A stretch of DNA of 64,000 nt from JAGLQA01 sp023135565. Its GTDB lineage: Bacteria; Acidobacteriota; Aminicenantia; UBA2199. Shown here piece after piece: positions 7,793-15,400 of this stretch (its first letter is position 1; every line of letters starts with the position of its first letter). The notes beneath the pieces were generated by a model, which saw only the letters and a list, made by a program, of their open reading frames with translations, was not told the origin of the DNA and ran no database searches. A program made the position numbers and the translations under genes. The DNA lies in NCBI GenBank assembly GCA_030639305.1, contig DAOWCY010000012.1:1-64000 (forward strand), in the 5' to 3' direction.

Positions 7793-9204
7793 CTGAATTA
7801 AAATTTCCCGGTTGCCCGGTTTTGATCGTGGACGATGAGGAGAATACCCTGCGCAGTTTCGAGATCACTTTGAACTCCGCAAAGATCGACAATATCGTGC
7901 TCTGCCGGGACAGCCGCCGCGTACTGCCTCTTTTGCAAGAACAGGAATTCGAGCTGCTGCTGTTGGACCTGACCATGCCCCATATCGGCGGTGAAGAACT
8001 GCTGCCCCGGGTAGTCCATGATTTTCCCCACATCCCGGTGATTATCATTACCGGCAATATGGAGATCGACATCGCGGTGAAATGCATGCAGGCCGGGGCT
8101 TTCGACTACATGGTCAAACCGGTGGAAGAGAAACGGCTGATCTCCGGCGTGAGCCGGGCCATCGAACGCAACCGCCTGCAGCGGGAAAACCTGACCTTGA
8201 GAAAACAACTGCTCGGCGGCGAATTGTCCCATCCCGAAACCTTTGCCCCTATCGTTACCTGCAGCCCGGCCATGATTTCTATATTCAAATACATCGAAGT
8301 GATTGCCGCCAGTCCCGAACCGGTGCTTTTAACCGGCGAGACCGGGGTAGGCAAAGAGTTGATAGCCCGGGCCATCCACGAAGCCGGAGGCCGGAAAGGG
8401 AAACTGGTTTCCACAAATGTGGCCGGGCTGGACGACACCATGTTTTCCGATACCCTGTTCGGCCATAAAAAAGGGGCCTTTACCGATGCCCGCGAATCCC
8501 GCGGCGGTTTGATCGAACAGGCTTCCGGCGGCACCCTGTTTTTAGATGAGATCGGGGATTTGAGTCCCGCCTCCCAGGTAAAATTGCTCAGGCTGCTCCA
8601 GGAGCGGGAATACTTCCCCTTAGGTTCCGATATCGCCCGCCACAGCGACGCCCGCATCGTGGCCGCCACCAACCGGGAATTAGCGGCATCTTTAGAAGCA
8701 GGAAAGTTTCGCAAGGACCTATATTACCGGCTGGAAGTCCATCATATCTATATCCCGCCCCTGCGCCGCCGCCGGGAAGATATCGTGCCTTTAGTTGCTC
8801 ATTTCTTAGAAGAGGCGGGCAAAGCCCTTAATAAAAAAAAGCCTACCCCTCCGAAAGAGCTTTTTGTTTTGTTGGACAGCTATCCTTTTCCCGGCAATGT
8901 GCGTGAAATCCGCGCCATGGTATTCGATGCGGTAAGCACCCATACTGCCGGGATACTTTCCATGGCAAGCTTTAAAAAGACCATCGCACAAAAAAGGAAA
9001 ACCCTGTGCCCGGTGATAGAGCCGGCGGCAGGGCAGCCTGGAGAACCTATCGTTTTGCAATTTTCCAGGCCGCTGCCTACGCTGGCTAAGGCTGAGGGGA
9101 TGCTGGTTAAGGAAGCGTTGAAACAGGCAAAAGACAACCGGTCGATAGCGGCCCAACTGTTGGGTATTTCGCGCCAGACCCTGATCCGCAAGCTCAAAAA
9201 GTAA
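7789..9204 (+). CDS. Sigma-54-dependent response regulator (NtrC family)
   Basis: A 471-residue regulator. The receiver domain (1-125) has acidic pocket VDDEE and phosphoacceptor Asp60 (LLLLDLTMP). The AAA+ domain (about 150-385) has Walker A GETGVGKE, Walker B GGTLFLDEIGDL and the sigma-54 contact loop as GAFTDA rather than GAFTGA, a variant found in many such regulators. The C-terminal Fis-type helix-turn-helix ends RSIAAQLLGISRQTLIRKLKK. Its start overlaps the end of the kinase gene (ATGA), so they are co-transcribed. It should activate sigma-54 promoters when phosphorylated; its targets are unknown, and I saw no clear -24/-12 promoter directly downstream. Confidence 0.95.
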   Translation: MTELKFPGCPVLIVDDEENTLRSFEITLNSAKIDNIVLCRDSRRVLPLLQEQEFELLLLDLTMPHIGGEELLPRVVHDFPHIPVIIITGNMEIDIAVKCMQAGAFDYMVKPVEEKRLISGVSRAIERNRLQRENLTLRKQLLGGELSHPETFAPIVTCSPAMISIFKYIEVIAASPEPVLLTGETGVGKELIARAIHEAGGRKGKLVSTNVAGLDDTMFSDTLFGHKKGAFTDARESRGGLIEQASGGTLFLDEIGDLSPASQVKLLRLLQEREYFPLGSDIARHSDARIVAATNRELAASLEAGKFRKDLYYRLEVHHIYIPPLRRRREDIVPLVAHFLEEAGKALNKKKPTPPKELFVLLDSYPFPGNVREIRAMVFDAVSTHTAGILSMASFKKTIAQKRKTLCPVIEPAAGQPGEPIVLQFSRPLPTLAKAEGMLVKEALKQAKDNRSIAAQLLGISRQTLIRKLKK

Positions 9205-9277
9205 TTTCCCCTATTCTCATACCTGTTGCATTTCGGTACACTGTCACAATTTGATACAATGCCCCGCAGTGTCCACA

Positions 9278-9298
9278 CGGGGGGCTTTCCCCCTTTTT
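9278..9298 (+). terminator. Candidate intrinsic terminator after the NtrC-type gene
   Basis: GGGGGG, a CTTT loop, CCCCC and then TTTTT: a short GC stem directly followed by a T run, 74 bp beyond the regulator's stop. A second pairing (CCCCG at 9262 with CGGGG at 9278) could compete. It separates the kinase/regulator pair from the run of genes that begins at 9468. Confidence 0.55.
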
Positions 9299-9467
9299 AA
9301 CGAAAGATAAAAGGAAAGGTGTTGTAAAATGTAACACCCTTTTCGATTTCTCTCTTTACTTGAAAAATCACTCCCGAAAAATCGAAGCAACGCACTGCTG
9401 CTGCTTTCCAGGGTTATCCCGGCGTCTTTTAGTTTACCCGGCAAGAGAATTGCTAATATAAAGCGAT

Positions 9468-9857
9468 ATGAAAAGACAACGTATACTCCTGACCGGTGAA
9501 AAAAAAGAAAACGCGCTGCCCCTGAGCCTTTTCCTGGAAGGTCAGGATTTCCGCGTTACGGTGGAAGAAAACAGCAGCCGTTTCGTGAAACAAGTTCGCG
9601 GCGGTGAAAACGCCGCGTCCTCCTTCGACCTGCTGGTTGCCGGAACGCAGATGCCGGAAAAATTATTAATCGAACTGCTGTTGAAATTGGAAATTTCAAA
9701 AGTGAAGGTTCCCCTTATTTTGATCTCCGATAACGGCAGGCGACCCTGGTTCGAGCTCCTTAAAAGCAGTTATCCCGGTTTACGTTTATACGCAGTCAAA
9801 CCTACCGAACCCCAGGAACTGGTTAAGGTAGTAAAAAAAATTTTCGAGGAACAATGA
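9468..9857 (+). CDS. Degenerate receiver-like protein (pseudo-receiver)
   Basis: A 129-residue protein with the length and secondary-structure rhythm of a CheY-type receiver. It ends in the typical beta5/alpha5 pattern (LRLYAVKPTEPQELVKVVKK, with the conserved Lys-Pro). The acidic pocket is replaced (LLTGEKKEN), and the position of the phosphoacceptor Asp reads LLVAGTQMP, with Gly instead of Asp. It therefore probably cannot be phosphorylated and may act as a constitutive or ligand-binding adaptor. Its stop overlaps the start of the next gene by 4 bp, making it the first gene of the amidoligase operon. Assignment to the fold is from pattern, not a search. Confidence 0.75.
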   Translation: MKRQRILLTGEKKENALPLSLFLEGQDFRVTVEENSSRFVKQVRGGENAASSFDLLVAGTQMPEKLLIELLLKLEISKVKVPLILISDNGRRPWFELLKSSYPGLRLYAVKPTEPQELVKVVKKIFEEQ

Positions 9858-10978
9858 GCAATAAAATTTTATTGGTAGACGACGAAAAATTGTTTTTACA
9901 GAGCTTAAAACAGGGCCTGGATCATCTTAACGATACGGTGGAAACGGATATTTGTTTTTCTGTAGCCGAGGCCATCAAACGTTTAAAAAAGGCCGATTAT
10001 GAGCTAATCATAACCGATATCCGTATGCCCGGCAAATCGGGGATAGACCTGCTGCTCTATCTAAAGATGAATGATTTTTCCGGCGCTGTCAAAGTGATGT
10101 CCGCTTATACCACAGACGATACCCTGAAAAAAATCAATTCCCTGGGCATTCTCGACGTGATTAGCAAACCTTTCGATTTCGAGTGGTTCGAAGGCATGAT
10201 CGTCGATTTTTTCAAAAAAAGGAAAGAAACCGCGGTGACTTTCGAATCCATCGATTTGTTGAGCGTCATGCAGGTCATCAACTTAGACAAGAATACCTCG
10301 GCCTTAGAAATAGAGATCGAAGATAAAAAAGGGATGATATATTTCGAGGATGGCGAGATGACAGATGCGGAATACCTGGGTTTAAGGGGAAAAGAAGCGG
10401 TCTTAAAATTGATTGCCCAACGTAAAGGAAATATATTAGTAAAAAAGATCAAAAATAAAATCGAAAGAACCATAAATGTGCCCTTCGTCGAATTTATGCT
10501 GGACATGATGAAGCAGATAGATGAATACAGGAACGGAGGGGCAGCGGAACCGGGAACAGCACCCGAAGAAGATGAAATTTTGGTTTTATTAAAAAATAAC
10601 AACATCGAGGAGGATAATATGATGTATGGTAAAGAAGTCTTGACCGTCCTCAAACGGGACGTCGAAGGACTGATGGTCGCTTCGATTTTCGGTAGGGACG
10701 GTCTCCCCGTCGTGGTTGAGAACCCGGAAAATCTTGACATCGATGCTTTTTCAGCCAAGTTCGCCATGGTGAACGCCCTGGTATCGAAAAGTGTGAAAGA
10801 CCTTTCCGGCGGCAAGGTGTCGGAAATCCTGGTGGAAGAAGAGAATGGCTGGATCCTGGTACGGCCTATAACGGGTACGGATATGATGTTGATCGTGGCC
10901 GTTTCCTCTAATGCCACTTTAGGCAATGTGCGTTTTGTCGCCAAGAAGCTGGTGGCCGACCTGGAAAAAATGAGCTAA
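9854..10978 (+). CDS. Receiver-PATAN(DUF4388)-roadblock/LC7 signalling protein
   Basis: A 374-residue three-domain protein. The receiver (1-120) keeps VDDEK, phosphoacceptor Asp55 (IITDIRMPG), a Ser/Thr position and KPF. A PATAN/DUF4388-like segment follows (about 125-230: DLLSVMQVINLDKNTSALEI, GMIYFEDGEMTDAEY). After a linker, a roadblock/LC7 domain spans about 260-374 (VLKRDVEGLMVASIFGRDGL through NVRFVAKKLVADLEKM). Roadblock domains of this kind commonly regulate small GTPases such as MglA in polarity systems, but no GTPase gene lies here. An internal ATG after an AGGAGG-like motif at about 10607 could give a free roadblock protein of about 118 residues. Confidence 0.85.
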   Translation: MSNKILLVDDEKLFLQSLKQGLDHLNDTVETDICFSVAEAIKRLKKADYELIITDIRMPGKSGIDLLLYLKMNDFSGAVKVMSAYTTDDTLKKINSLGILDVISKPFDFEWFEGMIVDFFKKRKETAVTFESIDLLSVMQVINLDKNTSALEIEIEDKKGMIYFEDGEMTDAEYLGLRGKEAVLKLIAQRKGNILVKKIKNKIERTINVPFVEFMLDMMKQIDEYRNGGAAEPGTAPEEDEILVLLKNNNIEEDNMMYGKEVLTVLKRDVEGLMVASIFGRDGLPVVVENPENLDIDAFSAKFAMVNALVSKSVKDLSGGKVSEILVEEENGWILVRPITGTDMMLIVAVSSNATLGNVRFVAKKLVADLEKMS

Positions 10979-11004
10979 GTTTTTAGAAATTTAGGAGGAT
11001 TAAC

Positions 11005-11475
11005 ATGGCTACAGAAGAACAAAAAAAGAAACAATTGGTCAGGGTTTTCTCCCTTATGATCGGGGGCTTGGCCAAAGGTATTTACGATTTATTTGAAGAT
11101 TCCGCTTATGCATTAATGAAGTCGGTAGGCGAGAATTTATTGGATGTGATGCAGAAAGAAATGGGACTGGAAATAGAAGGCGAAGACCCCGCCGATATGT
11201 TAAACGAACTGCTGCGCATCTGGGTGGATGAAATCGGTTTCATCGAGGAAGCCAAAGTGGAAGAAACCGAAAACGGTTGGGTCGTAACCGGCAGTGGCTG
11301 CAAAGGCTGGAACCTGACGCAAAAATTATTGGCCAGCGGGATTAAAGAACCCTTTACCTGTCCCATCATGAATTCCATGAACGCGGGCCTCGGTAAAATG
11401 GGCGTAAAAACCCATATACACATCGAACCCCTACCGAAAGTCAGGGGTACTAAGTTTACCCTGACAAAGGCGTAG
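11005..11475 (+). CDS. V4R-like small-molecule-binding protein
   Basis: A 156-residue acidic protein preceded by an AGGAGG ribosome site. The N-terminal helices resemble those of heme-NO-binding and V4R-type proteins (YALMKSVGENLLDVMQKEMG). The C-terminal half contains a conserved-looking cysteine block (FTCPIMNSMNAGLGKMG) after GSGCKGWNL, as in V4R (4-vinyl reductase) ligand-binding domains. V4R domains bind hydrocarbons or act as sensor modules. Here the two cysteines could bind a metal or ligand. It lies 26 bp after the roadblock protein and belongs to the same operon. The family assignment is tentative. Confidence 0.6.
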   Translation: MATEEQKKKQLVRVFSLMIGGLAKGIYDLFEDSAYALMKSVGENLLDVMQKEMGLEIEGEDPADMLNELLRIWVDEIGFIEEAKVEETENGWVVTGSGCKGWNLTQKLLASGIKEPFTCPIMNSMNAGLGKMGVKTHIHIEPLPKVRGTKFTLTKA

Positions 11476-11490
11476 AGAATGCACGTAGGG

Positions 11491-11552
11491 GTTTGATCCA
11501 GCAAACCCGGAGAACCGCGGCGGCGTAAAATTGTGCGTCGCCGCAGTTCTCG
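11491..11552 (+). other. Strong stem-loop between V4R-like and amidoligase genes
   Basis: A small hairpin (GTTTG...CAAAC) is followed by a longer one: AGAACCGCGGCGGCG pairs with CGTCGCCGCAGTTCT around an A/T-rich loop (11511-11550). There is no T run, so it is more likely an mRNA-stabilising or attenuation element that sets expression of the downstream amidoligase genes than a full terminator. Confidence 0.6.
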
Positions 11553-11596
11553 GCGGGTAGTTAACATTTGATTTTAAAATGTACCGGGAAGATAAC

Positions 11597-12904
11597 ATGG
11601 ATGTGAAACGATTAGAAACAGCGGAAGAAATCCTATTCTTTAAAAGAAACGATACCCTGACCCACCAGCAGGACCAGTATTACCAGGACCTTTTTTACCG
11701 GGTGCTGAAAATCGGCACCGAATTAGAATTCGCCAGACCGAGAAAAGTAGACGTCAACGAACTGCGCGGCGATATCATAAAATTAATGAAACCTTCCCGC
11801 GACCTGCAAAACTTAGGCGAATTAGGCGTCTTCGATGTGGTGAAAGACCACTGCGGCGTAGAAGTGCAGGTGATAGGCAGGCATCCTCACTGGAATGCCC
11901 TGCTGGACCAGTACTACCGCATCGTCTCCATCCTGCTGGAAAGGAATGTCAGGATAAGACCCACCTGCGGTTTGCACTTCCATCTTATTGCCGTGGGCCT
12001 GTCCGAATCCATCCCCGATATCATCCTGGCCAACCTGTGGAACCTCTTCCGCCGTCATGCCCCGGGTTTAAAGTTCATGTTCAGCGGCGGCAGCGACCCC
12101 ATGGGCATCTGCCGCCGCCGCCAGCACAATCCCCACCAGGAGGTCATGGCCCTGTCGCCCAACGACTTCCCCATGGCCCAAATCAAAGAAAAACTCACAA
12201 ACAGCCTGCTGGTGCCGGAACACCAGAATGTGTTTAACCTGGAACATTTGTTTTTTAACGGTAATGGACACCTGGGCAACTTCCACATCGAAATGCGTTT
12301 CCCCGACGGCGACCTGGCCCCCACCTCCATTGTTGCCAAAACCTTCCTCTTCTTTGCCTTAGTGCTGAAAGCCGTGGAAATATCCAAATACGGCCTGATC
12401 CGCACCGGGGCAGAAGCCGACTGGCAGCGCAAAAAACAACTGCTGAACGCCTTGAGCAATAACGAAGGCAACCTGGCTATGAGCGACACTTCCGGCATCG
12501 GCCCAGCCGAAATTAGCGAACTGCAAGATAATGCCTTAGACCTGTTGATTTTTCTCAAATCCATATTTAATAAGTTCACCAACCCCGCTTATACGGTTCT
12601 CAAAAGCCTGGCTCTCAACCCCATCTCTTTGCGGAGAATCGAAAAAGATGATTGGATCGTCATCGAGAACGACCTGAGCAGCAAAGCCAGGTATCCCCAA
12701 TTTCTCGATAAAACCGACGCGAATATTATCAAAATCATCGAATTGGGCTTAGAAAGGAATAAAACCTCGGCAGCGGAATGGCTGGCTCATACGTCAATTA
12801 GGATCAATCTCCCCGAACAGGAACTCAAACAAAGAATCGACCGCTATATCGAAAAGTATCCTATCTGGGACAATGAATCGGGCTCTTTTGCCTTTCTAAG
12901 GTAG
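11597..12904 (+). CDS. Amidoligase family enzyme (ATP-dependent amide-bond synthesis)
   Basis: Starting at the ATG with GGGAAGA just upstream (an in-frame ATG at 11579 is the alternative), this gives 435 residues. Family landmarks of the glutamine-synthetase-like amidoligase fold are visible: the acidic strand KIGTELEF, the histidine strand RPTCGLHFHL, and the later FHIEMRFPDGDLAP segment leading into a helix (TFLFFALVLKAVEIS). Enzymes of this family join a carboxylate to an amine using ATP, and many are encoded beside a class II glutamine amidotransferase, as here (8 bp gap). The C-terminal 130 residues are extra and unassigned. The substrate is unknown; candidates include a peptide, a cell-wall fragment or a small signal molecule. 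Confidence 0.85.
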   Translation: MDVKRLETAEEILFFKRNDTLTHQQDQYYQDLFYRVLKIGTELEFARPRKVDVNELRGDIIKLMKPSRDLQNLGELGVFDVVKDHCGVEVQVIGRHPHWNALLDQYYRIVSILLERNVRIRPTCGLHFHLIAVGLSESIPDIILANLWNLFRRHAPGLKFMFSGGSDPMGICRRRQHNPHQEVMALSPNDFPMAQIKEKLTNSLLVPEHQNVFNLEHLFFNGNGHLGNFHIEMRFPDGDLAPTSIVAKTFLFFALVLKAVEISKYGLIRTGAEADWQRKKQLLNALSNNEGNLAMSDTSGIGPAEISELQDNALDLLIFLKSIFNKFTNPAYTVLKSLALNPISLRRIEKDDWIVIENDLSSKARYPQFLDKTDANIIKIIELGLERNKTSAAEWLAHTSIRINLPEQELKQRIDRYIEKYPIWDNESGSFAFLR

Positions 12905-12912
12905 GCAGCGTC

Positions 12913-13719
12913 ATGTGTGGATTAACCGGCATTCTCATCGGCAAAACCTACTCGGAAAAGGAACTGCTGCAGGTAAAAGAACTCTTTACCCGCACCCTGC
13001 TGGCCCACGAAGAAAGGGGCCGGGAAGCCACCGGGGCAATAGCTCTCCGCCCCGACGGCAGTTACACCATGATCAAAGAACCGCAGCCGGCCTGCGAGTT
13101 CATCGAAACCGGCAAGTACCGGGATTTTCTCGACACCTGGGATAGTAGTGTCTGCACCATCTTAGGACATACCCGCAAACCCACCAAAGGGAGCCGCTGG
13201 AACCCCCTCAACAACCACCCCGTCATCGTAGGGGAGACAGTAGGCATTCATAACGGCACCATCAGCAACGACGACTCCATTTTTGAAAAGGAAGAATTCC
13301 ACCGGAACGGCGAAGTGGACAGCGAAGTGATATTCTCCCTGCTCAACAGTATCCCCGGGAACAAGAAAAACGACCGCGCCGGGTTCGCAGCGGCAATACA
13401 AACCTGCACCGCCAAACTAACCGGTTCATTTACCACTATTTCTCTTAGTTTCAAAGAACCGCGCAAACTGCTGCTGCTGAAATACAACCAGCCCCTCTCC
13501 TACCATTACTCCAAAAACCTGGACACCTTTTTTTTTACCTCCCGCTACATTTTCCTGCGCAAAGCTTTCGGCCGCTCCGTGGTGACAGAGGCTATGCCCG
13601 GCAGGACAGCTTTTATCTTCGACCTCTCCAACGTCTCCCTGCCCCGGGGCGGCCCCATTTCCCAGTTTTCCATCTCCGCGGCGGAAGAAAAAACCGCCGC
13701 CGGCGAGGTGAAAAAATAA
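12913..13719 (+). CDS. Class II glutamine amidotransferase
   Basis: A 268-residue Ntn-hydrolase-type glutaminase. After removal of Met1, Cys2 (MCGLTGILIG) is the nucleophile. The glutamine-binding motifs HTRKPTKGS, NNHPVIVG and GIHNGTISN are all in place. It lacks the synthetase or isomerase domains of AsnB, PurF or GlmS, so it is a free-standing ammonia donor, and its position 8 bp after the amidoligase gene makes that enzyme the obvious recipient. The pair would transfer the glutamine amide nitrogen to a carboxylate, or release and rework an amide. The C-terminal 60 residues (SRYIFLRKAFG onward) complete the fold. Confidence 0.9.
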   Translation: MCGLTGILIGKTYSEKELLQVKELFTRTLLAHEERGREATGAIALRPDGSYTMIKEPQPACEFIETGKYRDFLDTWDSSVCTILGHTRKPTKGSRWNPLNNHPVIVGETVGIHNGTISNDDSIFEKEEFHRNGEVDSEVIFSLLNSIPGNKKNDRAGFAAAIQTCTAKLTGSFTTISLSFKEPRKLLLLKYNQPLSYHYSKNLDTFFFTSRYIFLRKAFGRSVVTEAMPGRTAFIFDLSNVSLPRGGPISQFSISAAEEKTAAGEVKK

Positions 13720-13748
13720 GGAAAACCATTACAAATAGGAGGTTTGAT

Positions 13749-14786
13749 ATGGAATTATCGAAAGAAGAGCAAAAGAAAGAAGAAAACCACCCACTAAGCA
13801 TTTATAACATTTGCGGAAAAATCGATCTCGGTATTTTAATACTGGATTCTAAAAAAAAGGAAATTATTTTTTCAAACCACTATTATAAAAAACTGGCCGG
13901 CGATTCCCAGCGGTTGATATTGGATAATATTTTTAAATGTTTGCAGTCGAAAAATATCCGTATGCACCGGGAAGTCGATATCCCCGGTGTTTTAATCGGT
14001 TACTCGGTCTATCGAGCAGCGCCGGAAGAATATTTAATTTTAATGAGCGACATTTCCAACCGCAAGATTTTTTTAGAAACCAGGGAGGAAAACCTCTACT
14101 ATTCCAAATTAGCGAACTTTATGGCGGAAATATCCCATGAAATCGGCAACCCGCTCACCTCTGTTATCACTACTCTCCAGGTGCTTTTGAAGAATATCCC
14201 GGCCTGGAACAGCGAACAAAAAGGAGACTATATCAACCAATCCATCGATGAACTTAAGCGCTTATCGAAGTTTCTAAGCAAAGTACGCCATCTCTCCGAA
14301 GAAGATAAAATCGAAAAAAAGAAAATCTTTTTGGAACCGGTGTTAGAACGGCTTTATTTGCAAAACAGGGCTTTGTTGGCAGCCGGCAGCGTATCCTTTA
14401 CTTATGATATAGATAAAAAAATTGCCGTGGTGGCTGACGAAGACGCTCTATACCGGGTGTTTTTTAATCTTTTGCAAAATTCCTTAGACAGCCTGCCGGG
14501 CACGGGCACAGAGGCGATGATTTCCGTACACATCGAAAAAGCGGACGATTTTTTTGTCAAGCTGGTTTATGAAAACAACGGCCCCCCCATCTCTTATGAT
14601 AAGTTAGAGAAAATATTTTTGCCTTTTGTCACTACCAGGGAAGCAGGCAGGGGCATGGGTTTGAATATTTCGCGAAAATTGATGACCCGCATGGGCGGCG
14701 CCATTAAAGCGGAAATGCCCGCCGGGGAAGGCAGCCTCGGAGTTAGGTTTGTCTTATATATCCCTATACAGGAGGAGGGTTCATGA
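13749..14786 (+). CDS. Histidine kinase of the amidoligase operon
   Basis: A 345-residue soluble kinase preceded by AGGAGG. A PAS-like N-terminal domain (about 20-105: GILILDSKKKEIIFSNHYYK) leads to HisKA with His130 (MAEISHEIGNPL), then HATPase with N-box FFNLLQNSLDSL, a divergent G1 (ENNGPPIS, where the usual Asp-x-Gly is Glu-Asn-Asn-Gly), the F-box IFLPFVTTRE and G2 GRGMGLNIS. It starts 29 bp after the amidotransferase and overlaps the next gene by 4 bp. The natural partner is the receiver-PATAN-roadblock protein upstream. Confidence 0.9.
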   Translation: MELSKEEQKKEENHPLSIYNICGKIDLGILILDSKKKEIIFSNHYYKKLAGDSQRLILDNIFKCLQSKNIRMHREVDIPGVLIGYSVYRAAPEEYLILMSDISNRKIFLETREENLYYSKLANFMAEISHEIGNPLTSVITTLQVLLKNIPAWNSEQKGDYINQSIDELKRLSKFLSKVRHLSEEDKIEKKKIFLEPVLERLYLQNRALLAAGSVSFTYDIDKKIAVVADEDALYRVFFNLLQNSLDSLPGTGTEAMISVHIEKADDFFVKLVYENNGPPISYDKLEKIFLPFVTTREAGRGMGLNISRKLMTRMGGAIKAEMPAGEGSLGVRFVLYIPIQEEGS

Positions 14787-15055
14787 AAGGGCAGTCGGTC
14801 GAGGGGCCGCAGCCGATAAAAGAGGAAGAAATGATTTCTTCGCCATCGAAAAATCTCCACAGGGAAGAAAGGTTTTGCCTCGTGGCTCATGAGTTGATCG
14901 ATATTTTCACTATTATCTGCGGGTATAGCGAATTATCCCTGGAAACGCTAACCGAAGGCACAAAAGAGAAGAAGAATTTGAAAAAGGTCCTGGCCGCGGC
15001 GGACCGTGGCATAGAGATGATCGGGAATTATTTTAGCGCATCCGAACGTTGTTAA
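14783..15055 (+). CDS. Stand-alone histidine-kinase DHp domain
   Basis: A 90-residue protein consisting of a charged N-terminal 25 residues and one HisKA-type helical hairpin. The H-box reads VAHELIDIFTIICGYSEL, with a candidate phosphoacceptor His36, and the second helix runs to the end (LKKVLAAADRGIEMIGNYF). There is no ATPase domain. The overlapping ATGA with the preceding kinase implies translational coupling. It could be phosphorylated in trans, act as a phosphotransfer relay, or titrate the kinase by forming heterodimers. It could also be a truncated kinase remnant, although the reading frame and stop look intentional. Confidence 0.7.
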   Translation: MKGQSVEGPQPIKEEEMISSPSKNLHREERFCLVAHELIDIFTIICGYSELSLETLTEGTKEKKNLKKVLAAADRGIEMIGNYFSASERC

Positions 15056-15069
15056 TATGAGTGCCTTCT

Positions 15070-15203
15070 AATTCAAAAAATGCTGCAAAACAAGACTTGA
15101 CCCCGATAGTTTTTTAAAAATGTTGCAAAACAAGACTTGACCCCGTTAATTTTTTAACATTCCTCAAAAATGTTGCAAAACAAGACTTGACCCCGTTAAT
15201 TTT
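15070..15203 (+). repeat. Family A repeats (three copies)
   Basis: Three direct copies of the family A unit, each ending CAAGACTTGACCCCG followed by ATAG or TTAAT, spaced about 43 and 53 bp. They fill the gap between the signalling operon and the lipid-headgroup cassette. From 15204 to 15300 nothing recognisable is seen beyond a short open stretch (MKPHEEWLPDWMLEMAA) too small to assign. Confidence 0.9.
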
Positions 15204-15307
15204 ACCGCCTATGTTAAAAAAAATGAAGCCTCATGAAGAGTGGCTTCCAGACTGGATGTTGGAGATGGCGGCATGAAAAAAAATGGGGTGACGACAGTTA
15301 AAAATCC

Positions 15308-15336
15308 TTGACTCTTTTTCCTGGCAGTGCTATAAT
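15308..15336 (+). promoter_or_regulatory. Near-consensus sigma-70 promoter of the lipid cassette
   Basis: TTGACT (15308-15313), a 17-bp spacer and a perfect TATAAT (15331-15336). It is 64 bp upstream of the GTG start of the cytidylyltransferase gene, giving a leader of roughly 58 nt. This is the only promoter I see before the four-gene cassette. Confidence 0.8.
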
Positions 15337-15400
15337 GAGTTCGTTAAACATAAAAAATTATACCTTTATTATTTGTTAATAAAATAGTTAAGGAAAGGAT

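Noticed and set aside
10105..10944. Minus-strand frame of 279 codons
   Set aside because: It is a shadow of the receiver-PATAN-roadblock gene, Ser/Lys-rich and without motifs.
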